The notes: generated from the sequence alone by a model not told the origin. DNA of 64,000 bases from Heterobilharzia americana (GCA_944470555.2 OX104127.1:29465661-29529660), one strand, 5' to 3'; positions 13,380-26,740 are shown, counted from the stretch's first letter. Translations and numbers: made by a program.

Positions 13380-16300
13380 TGTCTTAGTAAAGAGATGGCA
13401 ATGCATCAGATATCACAAAGCGAAGTTCATGTGATGTGACAGTATCTCATGTGAATATGTGATAAAGCAACCGCTTTACACGCTGACGTTTCTATTAGTA
13501 GTAAACAGGATGAGATATATCCACAGATGTGAATCATTGTGGAGTTTCCTAACATTGGTCATAGCCTTATACACATAAGATTAGGTCATTAAAGGAGAAA
13601 CAAGAAATCACTGAGATCATAAGAACATTTTATTCAATTTTCAACCACAAATATGGGTTAATGTTACCACGTCGCTAGACAAAACTTCAATATACTCTAA
13701 CTAACTTTGCTATTCAGTGATTTTAAAAATTTCATTGACATTTATTCATTCGACCGACAGGTAGTCATATTCATGGAACAGCAGATTCTCACTTTTCTTT
13801 GAGTGTTAAACTCTATGGTTGAATTTCAATCAGAATGACTCACAAATGCAAGCCTCTGTTTTAGTAATGCAGCTTGTAACGTACTCATTGAAGTTTAAAC
13901 ATCCAGAGCGTATTTTAAATATTTTCCTCCAAACTGAACTTTTGTTTTAGGAAATATCTCTCCTTCCAAAATCGTTTGTAATTCTTCATAGGAAAAATAT
14001 GCTCCGCTTCTTGAAAGTCTACTTTTGAATTAAACTGACTTATTTCTAAGTTGCATGACAAATTGTAACAAGCTAAACAGTTACCTTGTTACTGTTCTTT
14101 TAGTTGAAAAATGTATTGACTGTAAGATGTGATGTTTCATGGTATCAGTATTGTTACAGTCTACTATGTTAAGCACACAACAGTTTTAAATCTTATCCCT
14201 AAAAGGAGATAGATTGAGTTACGTCTTTTTACTCAGATTTGAGGAAGAATTAAAACACTTCCGGCTTCGTTATTAAGAGGGATTGTTTTGTATGCACACT
14301 TTTCAATGACTGTGGGATCTATTTGTCCAAAATTATATACTAAAAAGCTGCAGCTGAAGTGCTCATATCCAGTAAGCTATCTTAACAAACTATGACTGAT
14401 TAACAGTCGGTTAGTTTATTGAAGGTAAAGGATTATTTCCGAGTTGGCTCTTATCATTAAATGAATCTAACCTAAGAATCCTTGAAAAAGGATACCACTG
14501 GATAGTTATTTCATCCGAGGTTTTTATTCATCATCTTGTGTCTAACAGAAGACCTGGTGGTCTCTAATTTGGTTCAGTATAATATTGTATGTGAACACTG
14601 CTCATGAGTTAGGTAGAACGAAGGAGAAAAACAACCAAGAATTGAAACATATTGTTAACGGCTCTAGTGAACCAACCATCTGTAGGTTAAAATACGATCT
14701 TAGCATATTTCACAGATACAAATGGTGTTACCTAATTTTATAACATATTCTTCAGTATGAGACACAATTCCAATACAAACAGCTCAGTCATTATAGTATC
14801 GCTGAGTATGTAGGAGTGGCTACTGTATGCTCCTTAACCTGATAAAACATACAATCCTGTGAAATTATAAACTCCTTTATTTTAACCCATAATCTTGTCT
14901 TTCGTCTTTGCCATCAATGAGTTACAAATCCTTGTATCGTTTAGAGTGAATTACACAGATTAGTCAAGTGTTGTGCTCCAACGACGTTAGTTTCTGAGAA
15001 CTGAATCAAGAGATCAAATCTATCCTTAGGTGTCTAAATATAATCTTCACACCTCAACTACCAATGTTATACTGCTATATTTGAATATGGTTTTCATACC
15101 ACTGAATGTGACATCCTTGTGGCATCAAAAATCATATGAATAACTGAAATTTGATTAAATTGTTAAAATGTTACCAAAACAAAGGATCACCGAAAATGTT
15201 ACAAAATACTAAGCCCATTTGTCCACCTTTGCAACTAATCACCCATCAGTCTTTTTGGTTAGCAATCCCAAGAGAGACTGCTTCACGCAGCCTATTTGTG
15301 TGACATTTACCAATACCTAGCCAGTATCATTGATCTCTGATAGCTTCTCAGTCTTCTTCTATCTTGACACCTACAGGTGATTTTAGTTTTTACTTTGATG
15401 CTTACTTAGTTTACATTCAAGTTCATTTGAAAAGCTCATAATAGATCATACTTTTTGAATTTTTTGAGCTTAGCATATTAAGTAAACAGAATAAATCCAC
15501 ATAAAAGCCTACATAATCATTGAATTCAGACAAAAGGAAAAGTTAATATCTACTAGGATCTGATTATATAATTATTTTATCCATCCAATACTTGTGGCCT
15601 ACTATTTCACGTACCTGCCTTTAACTACTGAGTCAGACGCCGAAATGTCCATAACGAATGTCCTTGTATATTCGAAGATTTATCCGGGACGGTAGTGCCT
15701 AATAACCTAATACCGGGATGTGAACTAAGTCAGATATATGTTTTCTTACTTTCTTGAAAATGACTGTAATTTTAATAAGATGTATTAGTTCACCACGTAT
15801 GGTAAGTAAGGTAAATTATAACACAGCATATTTCATAACTGTAGTTCAAGAAATTCAAACTTCCATTACCGTCCTGGATTGCATTCTAAATATTTAATGT
15901 CGATTCCTAAAACCTGAACTCTTGTCTGCATGAAATATATTACAGTTACGAACACACGTCGATTGGCAGAGCTCTCTTGTCAGGTCATAGTGATCTAAAC
16001 ATTGGATTGCAGATTCTGTAGTTTGGGTCAAGATTATGAGTAGTGTAACGGGACTAGTTCACCTCAGAAAGAAAACACAGTTTAAGCCACCTGAATTTCA
16101 TCTAGATGCTTCAGCAAACTGGCCATACATAAAATCAGCTAACGTGTATGTATGTGAATGGTAAGAAATTCAACCATGGCTACCTAAGAAAGCTAAACTA
16201 TTTCGATTCCTTGTCAAGCATCACTCTTATGCTCTTTGACAGTTATGCTTATATGGCTTCACTTTAATTCCTATTAAACATTTCTGAGTGTTTGGTTTGT

Positions 16301-17169
16301 TAAAACAAACCAGCCCAGACAACAAACATTTCACAATTCTACAAAGAGTTTTTAAACCACGTATAACCTAACGTTATACAACTCTTAGCAATAAGCACTT
16401 CAAGTAATAGCACGTCTGAATTATCGATAAGATGTGAAATGAAGGCAGCTGCTAAGATACTTCTCATACAGATGCGGGAAAGACAAATCCAGAAAACACT
16501 AAATTATGATGAATAAAACAGAAGCTGTCTCCTTTCTTTTAACCTGGTTCAAGGATACACCATTAATCAGCTAGTTGTAGGTGGATGAATAAACGAAATT
16601 TTAATGGAAAAGCAAATGTGTATAAATCGCAGCGACTAAATAATGAACTGAAAAATGGTAAGAAAAAAAGATGGGGAAATAATCGGTGACGGAAAAAATA
16701 CACTGAATAATTGCGACACTGCTTTAATTGGAAATCATTCAGCAAAAGTAGCATATAGACAAAATACAAGTGTTTTTATTTCGGTACAGGAATAAAAATA
16801 TTATGCAATGGATGAAATCAGGTAACGTTAAACAACTACTTTATCATACTCTCTGTCTCTTCAACTGCACACACCTGTCGACTGCTTGGCAACAGCACTC
16901 AGACATCACAAAATGATCATCAGCCGTGTACAAGTTTCGCTTTCATCTAAAGTTCTCACATCCATTTATTCTACATAATTCCCACTATAGATAACAAGCT
17001 ATTATCAGAAACCACAGTTTCCGATAAGTTCTAAGGCATTTGTTCCTTTCATTGTTGACTGCTTAGCTTTCAGAATTCTTCATCTCTCACCTCATTGCCT
17101 TTTTACTTGATGTGGTGGTATGAGGTGTGGCAACTCAGACCGTTATGCAGTAATGCCTAGTCTTATGTT
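12361..17169. other. Nothing recognised apart from a TA microsatellite
   Basis: AT-rich; no coding blocks. The 68-codon minus-strand stretch at 16563-16769 is Phe/Leu-rich, as expected from AT-biased non-coding DNA. Confidence 0.5.
13347..13377. repeat. (TA)n microsatellite
   Basis: An uninterrupted TA dinucleotide run of about 31 bp. Confidence 0.98.
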
Positions 17170-18542
17170 GATACTGATGATGATGAGTGTATGCACAATC
17201 CGATCCATCGCCACTTTTTTCTGCATATTTGTTGGGCAATGGGTTCTTGGTTCGTTGCCAGCAAGAGTTAGTTGTTGCTTATTCTTTCTGACCATCTGAT
17301 CTTCAGTGTCACTATCGAGTAAGCGTAGGCGGCAGCTGTTGATGTGATGTATATCTGTAGTGTGTTGAAAATGCTTTTTGTAACGCGCCAAGTCTCTAAA
17401 ACATAACACAGAAGCACTAACTTGACTGGCATTAGTGTTGAAAATCCGGATCTTGTTCTTTACACTGAGTGCAGTAGATCTCCACACTGGTTTCAGATTA
17501 ATAAAGGCCTGTCTTGCTGTCTTTCCAATCCTGGCTTTGATATCCTCATCTGTGTCTGTCCCACCTGTAGTTGAAGCGATGCTGCTTTGCCTGGGTAGGT
17601 GAAGGGGACTACTTTTTTCAAATCCTCTCTGTGATGATGATTGATACTTGTTGTCGATGTTGTTGGCTGGGTATCTTCATCACCTCGGTCTTCTCTACAT
17701 TAACTTGAAGTCCCATTTTCGCTGCCACTTCTGTCAACTTGTTAGTTTTTACGACAAGATATTAGACATAAATCATCATCGATGAAATACAAATCCTCTA
17801 GAGTCTTTTCATCGATCAAACAACCTATGCCCCTCTTCTCACTCCTCACAACTTGTTGCATGATCTAGTCCAGTTCAGTCGGTCACAATGAGGAAGATGA
17901 TCGGTGATAGTAGGTGGCAGCCTTGTCTTACTCCTGTCTTCACTTGAAAGGCATGAGTGATCTGAGCTTTCCATTGTGAATCACTTATGATGTAGCATCA
18001 TGTAGCACGTAGGTGTTGAATGAGGTTGATGTAGGTTTGTGGGAATAAAAGTGTAGTGTTGAAGCTGCTGCCTATTTCCCTCTCAATCGACGCTGTCAAA
18101 GGCTGTTTCAGGATCGATGAAGTTGAGGTAAACGATCCAGCTGACTGCCGTTCTATGCTCTCTTGTACGCTGATGCGTAGTGTAAAGGAGTAATTTGATC
18201 CGCGAATGTTTTGCACTTCCTAAAGCCAGACATTCAGCCTGTTCCGGTAGTAGTTTTGAGTCAAAAGCACGTTTTAGTCTCTCTGGGATGATAAAGCATG
18301 ATTTTTTGGTTGCAATAGCTAGTGTTGGAGCATCATTTTATGCCAGGCTATTGCTGAAGACTTGGGTTGCCCTTCTTAAGGAGTTTGACAAGGTAGCCCT
18401 TCTTCCAGTCGGCAGGTACCTTTCTACCTTCCAAACCTTCACTTGTAGTGGTGTGGGCATGTTCGCGGTTATCTCTGTGTCTGTTTCCGGTACTTCTAGG
18501 TGAAATTCCATCTGGTCCTGCTGCTTTCGCAGATTTGAGCAA
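17143..18542 (-). pseudogene. Reverse transcriptase remnant of copy 1
   Basis: The RT begins around 18542 with AAGPDGISP and the WKKGYLVKLLKKGN motif, and continues in broken frames. Fragments equivalent to DQIATLR..EQS..W and the KAFDSVD region are visible around 18050-18180 only across frameshifts. The active-site region near 17800 reads ..YFIDDDLCLIS rather than FADDLALLS. The C-terminal NKIRIFNTN motif lies at 17430-17487. The 3' end dissolves in GAT-type short repeats near 17160-17180. Confidence 0.8.
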
Positions 18543-18645
18543 CTATATGGTGTTCAGGATTTGACTTCTCCCTTCGTCGGAGAGCTTTTGCTCACTGGTA
18601 GTTGTGTGTCTGGGCTACTGGTGGTATTTCCCGTCTAGTTGCATG

Positions 18646-18665
18646 TGGTGGTGTTGCTGTTGTTG

Positions 18666-18697
<32 letters not shown>

Positions 18698-18701
18698 GGT
18701 C
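18646..18701. repeat. GTT/GGT trinucleotide tract inside retroelement copy 1
   Basis: A run of (GTT)n followed by (GGT)n. The homologous place in copy 2 (about 33676-33693) has only a few GGT units, so this is a local expansion after the copies split. It lies in the linker/RT part, not in the near-identical half. Confidence 0.95.
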
Positions 18702-18985
18702 GATTCAGGAGTTTTCTAAACTGCTCAGCTCATCGTTTATTTTGTCTCCTCTGTTTGGTATCTGCAATTCCTTTACTTTTGTTGGTTTCATATCTGTTGA
18801 TCTCTTCCCAGATATTATTCTCGTTATTTGATATATTGTTGTCAGATCTCTGTCAGCCTCTTTTGCTTCACTTGCCAGTTTGTCGTAGAAGTGTCTTTCA
18901 TCTTCCACACACTCTTCTTCAATTCTTTGTCCAGTGTAGTGTTTTAAAACTTGTGTTCAGTTCCTCTTTTCATTGGTCACCCCTC

Positions 18986-19140
18986 CACTGCACTACACTG
19001 CACTGCACTGCACTGCACTGCACCGGTTCATCTTCTGCTTCACCATCTTCCTCTCCCTCCTCTATCAGCTTCCATGTGTCCGTCGAGATCCATTCCTAGT
19101 CTCGTCTCATCTCGCCTCGCCTCGTCTCATCTCGTCTTGC
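18986..19140. repeat. Pentanucleotide repeats CACTG (18986-19020) and CTCRY (19101-19140)
   Basis: Seven CACTG-type units, with one variant second unit, and eight CTCGT/CTCAT/CTCGC units lie in the linker between endonuclease and RT of copy 1. Unit order and number are the same in copy 2 (33971-34005 and 34086-34125). As such tracts change length fast, this supports a recent common origin of that half. Confidence 0.9.
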
Positions 19141-19440
19141 TTCTTCTTCCTTCTTAATACAATTATGAGAGTTTCCTCACACATCTCTTCCAAACAGTCC
19201 CAGTGTTCCTCCATCCAGGTTTCTTCACGCATGTTGCTCAATATCTCCCATCTTGTCCTGATGCCTGACTGACGTGAAGATATCCTTCGTAGTCTCGTCC
19301 TTCAGTCCACTGTCTATTCTGGGTGTCTACCTTCAACTGTGGTCTATCACCAGCTTCTGTCAAGGCTTTCAACTTGATTTTGAAGGCAGCTTCCTTGCAC
19401 TAGATAGTGGTGTGAGTGGTGTGAACCTACACCTGCTCCC

Positions 19441-20087
19441 CTACCTCATCTGATCTTGTGTCCAGTTGGCTGACTGCGCCTCCACTTCCTTCACATGCAG
19501 ATGAAGTCGATCTGATTTGTAGTGTGTAGTGTAATGTGTCCATCTGGTGTCTGGTGAAATCAAATCGATGTCACTCGCTGTCTTGTGAATATCCTTGTGT
19601 TTGTACACACTGCCTACCATCACCAAATTGTTGAATGCGCAGAAGTCTGCAAACAGTTCTCCATTCTCATTCATCATTTCACTGAGTGCTTCTCGACGCA
19701 CGATTGGTTCTCTTCCTGTGTTGTACGCTATCACCCCACGCATTAGAATTTCGAAGCCGCCATCTGAAGTGAGGTCTTGTCCATTACTGATTGCAGTTGT
19801 CTGTAGAATTTCTCCTTCTTCTCTAGGTCCACATTATTTGTGGGTGCGTAGTGCAGCATAGTATGATTGTGACTTTCCCTCCTTTTGAGTTGAGTGTCGC
19901 TGTCATGATCCTGGTCGTGGAGGACATTGGTCCTCACTGCATGAGAGTGAGCCTTCGATGGTGTACTTGTGTGTTGTGTGCTTGTGGTTGTTGATTGGGT
20001 GACAATGCAGTAGATTATTGACTCTGCAGTTGACAGTTTAGAGAGTCGACTTTCATTCCTTACTAGTTGCAAATATTGTCCGGACAT
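19441..20087 (-). pseudogene. Retrotransposon endonuclease domain remnant (copy 1)
   Basis: Two adjacent minus-strand open stretches (20087-19743 and 19743-19441) carry the C-terminal half of an exonuclease/endonuclease/phosphatase-type domain, with HYAPTNN and the ELFADFCAFNNLV stretch. The N-terminal TWDVRTI motif is present just upstream in another frame. The roughly 130 residues that normally separate it from HYAPTN are missing or unrecognisable, so catalytic residues of the first half are lost. The segment ends in a frame change after the SPDTRWTHY motif. Confidence 0.8.
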
Positions 20088-23000
20088 CCCATGTCCCCAT
20101 TCTTTCTTTCGCTCTCATCGAGGAAGAGAAGATGCATAGGTCAGTTGGTTTCCCGAAGGCTTTCACCAACTATGGTCATTTCGTCCTTTCGATTGCAGTG
20201 AGGAATAAGTATAATTTTATTTTTTATGTTTTCTGTGTGCTTTGAAGTTTCTTTAGCAATTGGATTGTTTTTATGTGGTAGGATTGCTGTCCCTATTCCC
20301 AACGTTCCCTCTTTATCCGGTCTTAGGACCGGCTAGTAACTAGTGAACTGGTTAACAAGGCGAGGTTCTCAACTGTCATGCCGTTACATTTTTTCTAATC
20401 ATTTAAAGTTACAGCTAAAGTTTTTGAGAAAATAAGTTTTCAAAATTACGCGTACATATTTTCAGTTTATGCCCGTTTACTTTATACATTTGTAAATTTC
20501 CTCAGATAGAACATTAACCTTGATTGTACTTTTCTCGTTACCAATATGGTAATACTTCCAACATCAATGTTGATTAGTCTGTACTTAGATCTCAATGAAG
20601 ATATAAGTTTCCGTAAGTTTTATTATATACCTTGTCAATGACGATAGAAAATTTGATGCTTTACCTAGAATAATATCAAGTATATATGCTCAATTGTATG
20701 TAAGTGATTGTAAATCCCCTTTAGATATGATGTGCTCCACGTAACTTGGCATCATATATCTACAGTCCTGAAGATCGCAGCAAATGTCAGCATGAGAATT
20801 TGTTTATGCAAAGGCACTACAAAGAATAAGGAGCTGAAAACCAAACTAAAATCATAAGGAAACCGGTGTGATCAGCAAGACAGTTGTTGAGACGAAAACC
20901 AACGTTGCAAATATATCTTAAAAGGTTATGAATATACACAAGCCTAGACTTGTAGGTATGAACAGTAGTAGATTTCGTGGTATGACGATAAAATAGGTAC
21001 ATATTTAGAAGTCTTCTTTGTAGATGGTGACAAGGTTATTTTTGTTTAGATGGTACACATAAACAAAGTTACTCCAAAATATATCTTCAAGATGGTTGAC
21101 ACAGGTGTTTCTACCCTGATACCAATCAGCATTTACAAAAATACTGTAACAGTGCCAACAAATTTGGTTCAATAAAAATGTTTCTCATATTTCATCTCTA
21201 ACTATCTAAGTTTAGAAGTATGTGATCTAATTCGGCATGAGATTGATTGTTTAGATTGCTTTTGGTTACTTTAAAAAAAGAAAGACTCATTACATTTACA
21301 TCTATGTAATCACTTTAGTATTTGTGTAAGTTCATTATTGTTCATTTTTACCAGGAAAAAATCCAGGCTTTACATATGCTTTTTCCCATTCACATTCCTT
21401 ATTCAAACAAATATACAAACTAGATAAATTCATGAGTCTAGTTCTGTCAGTATTCTGAGTCTCATTAAAAGCATTTGAAATTTCGATGTCTAGAGATAGT
21501 TTTAAGAAGGTCCTAGACCTAAGTTTCGCACCTAACTCATTTATCAAATGTAACTAACTCCATAGGAGCAGTTGGACTGGGCGTATAGTTAGGCAAGTCC
21601 GTCGTTGAATTCCCGAACACCATACATCATGATTAGGTAAAGGGGAAACAAGATCGCTGTGTTGAACAGTACTGTCTCATCCAGTCGACACTGGTAACAG
21701 AGTTAATATTAACAATGACTTTAAAGTTATCATACTACTTATAATCTCAAGCATGCTCTAAGAGTTGGTCTTTTACATACACTAGAAGCCATTGGAATCC
21801 TTCTGGACAAGCCGAATCTGTCTAATCAGAACCGATTCATACAGCCTCTGTCTTTACTTTGACCATCTTCATAACTGATCTGTTAAAGATATCACCTTTC
21901 CATTCATTCATCCCACAAGCGTTTTCAAATATCATTACCATTATTATTGTTATAGCCATCGCCATATTGCTCTTCTCCCTTCTGCCACTAACTGCTGTCA
22001 ACAACTGGCCATTTGACATAATAATTCGTTTTCTCTTATCTCCCTGTTACTTACTATTACATAAACTATTCATCATGTACCAACCTGTTTAAAATTTCAC
22101 AAGTCTTACCATGCAGTTGTTTTAGACTTTAGTTACAGTTTTAATTACCTTGATTAATTATGGCCCCTAAATACTTTAAGATTGATAACCTATTGTGAAA
22201 TAATTATCACCACTAGACAGGTATGCAATTTTATATTTTGAATATGTTATATATATTAGTTCAGAGCCAGTGACGAGGAACTAATTGAAAAGAAATATTT
22301 CTTTTATCATTTTATTTGTTTTTTAATTGTACAAATGGGATTTTTTGCACTAATTTTGAAGATTTCAGTCTATTTAATGACACCACTAAGCCAATCAGTT
22401 GATAACTGGTCGTAATGGAATAAGTACATGAATAAGTCGTTATATTTTAAACGGTTTCATGTCAAATCCTCCCTATCCGTCAGACTCTAGCAAGGCAGCA
22501 GAACAAATCCATATTGTAACCTTCATAAAATTAACGTTGTAAGTTTAAAGACAGCCTTCCCTCGAAATTTCATTTGTTTTCGTTCACTATGTAAATATTT
22601 AACTTTGTTTTTAATTGGCTAGTTTCTGTTTTAAGAAGTAAACAATATTGTTATGTCATTCGTGTTAAATAAGTATCTTTATTGTTCTGAAATGTATCAG
22701 TTGATCGTGACTTTATTCACCATGAAATTTGTCTAATGATGATGTTCAGGTAAACGATATATAAGATTTGATGGTCTAACTTGATGACTGGTTTGAGATT
22801 TGTTGTGGGTGGCTCATTAGGATGGGCCGGTAAATATTCAAAGGCCCCAATGATGGAAATCCAAAGGTCAAAATGCTAGCCCTCTGACTATGAGCATATT
22901 ATCCAACAATATTCAGACTCAAGAATCAGAAAGAAAGTGCAACTAGTAAGCCGTTGGTAGTTCATGAAAAAAAATTCACGTTTAAGCATAAAACGAATTC

Positions 23001-23626
23001 GATGTTCACATGCCTGTATGTGAAAATGAAAGGAAGATCGGATACTTCTGTTCATTCAACGTTGAGAAAACTAACTTGAACTGAAAAGTCTATCTACTTC
23101 CATTACCAAACAGAACCTTTTACTTTTGTTACGTTTAAGGATGCAGAAGATCTCCGAAGATAAAGAACGTGGTGAGCTACGATTTTTACGTAACATTTCA
23201 CCGGAAGACATTTAACTACCTAGGTCAATTGATTATGAAATGGAAGGAAAATCACTTAAGTGTAGTTTATCGACTGTTTCGGCATAAACTGTGAATATGA
23301 AACTGGAATTCGGAGGTAGAATTGCAGCTGGAATCGTCAAAAGTCGTCTTTCAGGATATTTGAGGAGGACATTTCATGCACTTAGCCTGAAAATCCCATT
23401 TTCCAGTAAACGGTCAGTCCGTCAGTGAGTGGAAGATAGGACACCCTTTCTGGTGACCTCAGTGTCATCAACCAGTTTACTTATTCCTGTGAAGCAACTT
23501 ACATCGGCCGTAAATAACGTCAAGTCCGTAAGCGTATTTTGAAACATTGTCCTGCTTGGTTATCCACATGAGATTAAATATGAATATTTCCACCGTTGGA
23601 CACCTTTTTAATTTCCGGATATTTGA

Positions 23627-23645
23627 CCCCCCCCTCCCCCCCCCC
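23627..23645. repeat. Poly-C tract (C8-T-C10)
   Basis: Nineteen bases, all C except one T. This is striking in AT-rich surroundings; the complementary strand is a G tract with quadruplex potential. Confidence 0.97.
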
Positions 23646-24859
23646 AGTAGTTCTTCGAAGTAATTTACAGTATCTCTCCACAGTTCCAAAGGTCTTCAAC
23701 TGCGTCTTCTATACACCGCACAACCATTGGCTATTTACAACTTATAATGTAATCTTTGAGTTAAAAAAGTTCCCATGAGTGCATTAGTAATTTCCTTCTG
23801 TCCTTAGAAGCAACCTTTTATTCTTATGTTAGACAATGTAATCTCATTACCCTTCTGATCACTAATCAGTTATTGTTTCCAAAGATTTTAAATTCTCGTG
23901 TGTAACTATCAAAAATAAAATTGTCGATAGGGAATTTTACCTCACCTCTGCGTCCTTGTTCTGTGACAGTATGGTGGATTTACGTTCAGGATACTTGTGT
24001 GTATACATATATGTAACTGAGGCAAAATAGTTCATATGACCTTCAAATGACCTGTCAGTTAAAGGTGATATGAAGCTAAGGAGCCAGTCAAGAAATTCCG
24101 TGAATAAATAAAAGTCTGTAGTTTAATCGTTTCTAATAGTTTCATGTTATATGTAGTGTTTTCATAACTTTATCCCTAACAATGAGAATGAGTGAACTTT
24201 ATTCTCATTTAACAGATTGGATTTGTGTTGATGCATTCAGAATACTATGTAACCACTTTCAATAGAACTAGATGAAGACAGTAATTAGTTGTAGTAACTG
24301 CTTAAAATAATTGAATATTTGCTTTAGCTCTGATGAAGTGAAAATCAACTGAACAATTCGTTTTTTTTGTGTCGATTAAAAATACTTCTGATCATGCAGT
24401 CTTTACACGCAGTTTAAACTGAAATCTATTGTAGTGGGAGCCTACCTACGAGATTATCAAAACGTGAAGTCCAGCTGAAATCTAATTAGAGGCTAGGTTT
24501 TGTTAATCAAGTGGTATTGGTCTGTACTGGCAACTTGGAATCGATTAGTTTGAATCGTGTAGCTTCCAAAGATTTCTTTCAACATCAGAAGTTAACGTCG
24601 ATACTTTTAGTGTACTCAGTTTATTATGCACACCTTGTCTTCAGTAGTTCACTATTTAATTAAAGACTTTTAATCGTACACTGACTTCTGTCTCAGTTTT
24701 TATCGTCCACAAATGTACTTTGAAGTAAATTCCTGCATCAACCTTGAAATTTTATAAATCTATGCCTATAACTTGATGGAACAGTTTTACTATACATGTG
24801 AATGCGAAGCAATACATCTCGTGTGAATAATACAGTTGATTAATTTGTTTTGTACGCAT

Positions 24860-24881
24860 TATATATATATATATATATATA
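24860..24881. repeat. (TA)n microsatellite
   Basis: An uninterrupted TA dinucleotide run of about 22 bp. Confidence 0.97.
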
Positions 24882-26469
24882 CGTCGTACAAAAGTTATTT
24901 TTCACTTCCATTTGACGCCTTAACTATTTTTGTGAAACTATCTTCTCCCAAGAAGATTTTGTTGGTCTAAAAATTATTTATTAACCGCTCTCAGCTGTTG
25001 GAAAGAAGTAGCTTTTTCGTTAGGTTGTGGTTAAAACTGAAGCTTTCGTAAAAGTATATTATGGGATAGAACACTATATTAAAGAATTGGGTTGATCTGA
25101 TCAGTACGGTAGGATGAAAGAATAAGACAAAAGTAGGTTAGTGACCTAATGTTCTGTGATGCAGTTTACAAATGACAACTAGTAACTATAACTTAAGATA
25201 TAAAAATAAACTTGGAAAGTTATATTTTATTATACGTTTACATGCAGCCTGAAATCTCAGTTTATGTTAGATATCAGATTTTAGATAGCCATATGATGAT
25301 ATACACTTCATTTCTTCTCCTCGTCCTCATTATTTATTACAGCTTCCATCCGCCAGACAGGTTTAATATATTATCTATTTTCAGTTAAATTTCCTTGAAC
25401 AGCTTAGTTCATGGGAGGTACAACCTGATTCTGGTCAGATGAAATCATCCTGTAGATATGTGCTCAATAACTTTCAGTACATTTGAAATATGAATAACCA
25501 GTGTAGATGCCCTTCATTCCGCGATCTGTAATTAACAACCTTCATGTAGTTGTAAATGTTCAACGGGAAAATTCATGGGGCATGAAGTAATATCTATCTC
25601 TGTCGTCTATAGCGCCGATGAAAACCATTGATGGTGAAATCTCGCTCCGTTAGAGCTCGAGAAGTTAATAGTTTTCGTATTTAACATAATTTTTTTCAGT
25701 TTGAAATTTATTGACAAAATTATGGTTCTTACTGTTTTACAAACATTATAGTAGCTGGACTAGTCTTTGTATCGCTCTTGAATTGACTCCTATTTAATGT
25801 AGGGTCGGAAAAATTGATTACTGAAGGAGGCAAACTACTGGAGTGCTCTACAATCACTTGTTCATTATATACCTACTAGTTCAGAAATCTATTACTAATG
25901 TGAAGGAGATTTCTTTCATAGTTTATGACTTACATAGTTCTACCTAGTAATAAACCTCAAAGGCCGGTCTTGGAGTCAACTTACGGAGAATTAAATTCCG
26001 TGATGGGTATATAATTCATTAAGACTCTTACTTTTATTCCAAGTTTTGATTTATTCTCCGATAAGAAAACCTATGGCTGGGATTAGGAATAGTAAATTTG
26101 CATTCGAGACTGATAAATCTGTTCTTCAACTACTGGGGAAGAATTATTTTTCCCTGACTGTTATTATGACAATATTTTTGGTCAGGAAGAAAGTAGTTAT
26201 ATTAACAAAAAACAGTCAATCTCTTTGAAACTTGGTAGTTGAACTATTCTCTGATTTTATCTCAAAAGCTTACTCATTTTGAAACCTTACCGTTTAGCGA
26301 AAGTTGTGTCCGACTTATATTATGACTGTCAGAGATCCACACTTATCTGCTAACAGATATCATCATTTATTGATACTTGTAAGTTCCCGTTATTGTCATG
26401 TATCCAGGTTCAGCAGTCCTATCCAGCAAATCAACGGGAAATAACAAGCACCACTGAGGAGTATCCATT

Positions 26470-26740
26470 CCAAAAAGGTGGCTCCTGTGCCCTAATGGCT
26501 TAAAGGACAATGCTTGAGTATCTGAAGTGATGGGTACTGGTTCGAGTCCCACTTGGAAGAATATCGCTCATTGGGAAGTAGGTGAATCCAGCTAGTGAGT
26601 CAGTCATAAATAGGATGGAACGTGCATCTTGGATTCCACTGCTACCCGTCAAGTGAAGTACAAAATGTCACCATTGTATTGATTGACATTGGTATAGAGA
26701 GATAACTCAGGAAAACCGGTATCAAGGAACGCAGATTTAT
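26470..26740 (+). repeat. Sm-alpha-like SINE with intact B box and dead hammerhead
   Basis: A pol III B box GGTTCGAGTCC lies at 26539-26549, with an A-box-like TAATGGCTTAAAGG about 45 bp upstream. The hammerhead region is 26586-26637: helix I AATCCAG, core CTAGTGAG instead of CTGATGAG, AGGATGGAAC instead of AGGACGAAAC, then CTTGGATTCCACTGC. It shows the family architecture clearly, but both core boxes are mutated. Confidence 0.75.

Larger units (their letters stand above)
17170..20369 (-). mobile_element. RTE-like (CFDP2-type) non-LTR retrotransposon, degenerate copy 1
   Basis: Reads right to left from an untranslated head (20369, sharing CCGGTC-type palindrome sequence with copy 2) to a 3' end near 17170. 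Recognisable minus-strand pieces: TWDVRTIFATSKE (endonuclease start), HYAPTNNVDLEKKEKFY and MNENGELFADFCAFNNLV (endonuclease, 19441-20087), linker (18705-18908), AAGPDGISP and VPADWKKGYLVKLLKKGN (RT start, 18348-18542), LIDEKTLEDLYF just before the active site (about 17770-17820), then WRSTALSVKNKIRIFNTN (17430-17487). The FADD catalytic box is altered (FIDDD), frames are shifted repeatedly, and the endonuclease has an internal deletion. It cannot be functional. Family assignment is from remembered motif similarity only. Confidence 0.9.
20370..26469. other. No confirmed gene; possible repeat at 21.6-22.1 kb
   Basis: 21590-22090 has the texture of a dispersed repeat (GC-richer, ATT-type tract near 21940, a hydrophobic 77-codon + stretch at 21859). 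No second copy in the window proves it. Includes the poly-C tract and a TA microsatellite; otherwise empty AT-rich DNA. Confidence 0.4.

Noticed and set aside
14515..14640. Possible further hammerhead unit (ACTGCTCATGAG...GAACGAAGG)
   Set aside because: Core boxes and spacing do not fit once both are required; similarity may be chance.
18986..19140. Short tandem units considered as a CRISPR-like array
   Set aside because: Pentanucleotide simple repeats without spacers, in a eukaryotic retroelement.
18602..19272. Plus-strand open stretches over the trinucleotide and pentanucleotide tracts (poly-Val/Gly, ALHCTALHCT)
   Set aside because: Shadows of simple repeats on the non-coding strand of retroelement copy 1; the real coding remnant is on the minus strand.
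21859..22092. Hydrophobic 77-codon + strand stretch, possible signal/TM exon
   Set aside because: The hydrophobic run comes from an ATT-type simple tract, and the surrounding 500 bp look like a dispersed repeat; no suitable donor in phase 0.
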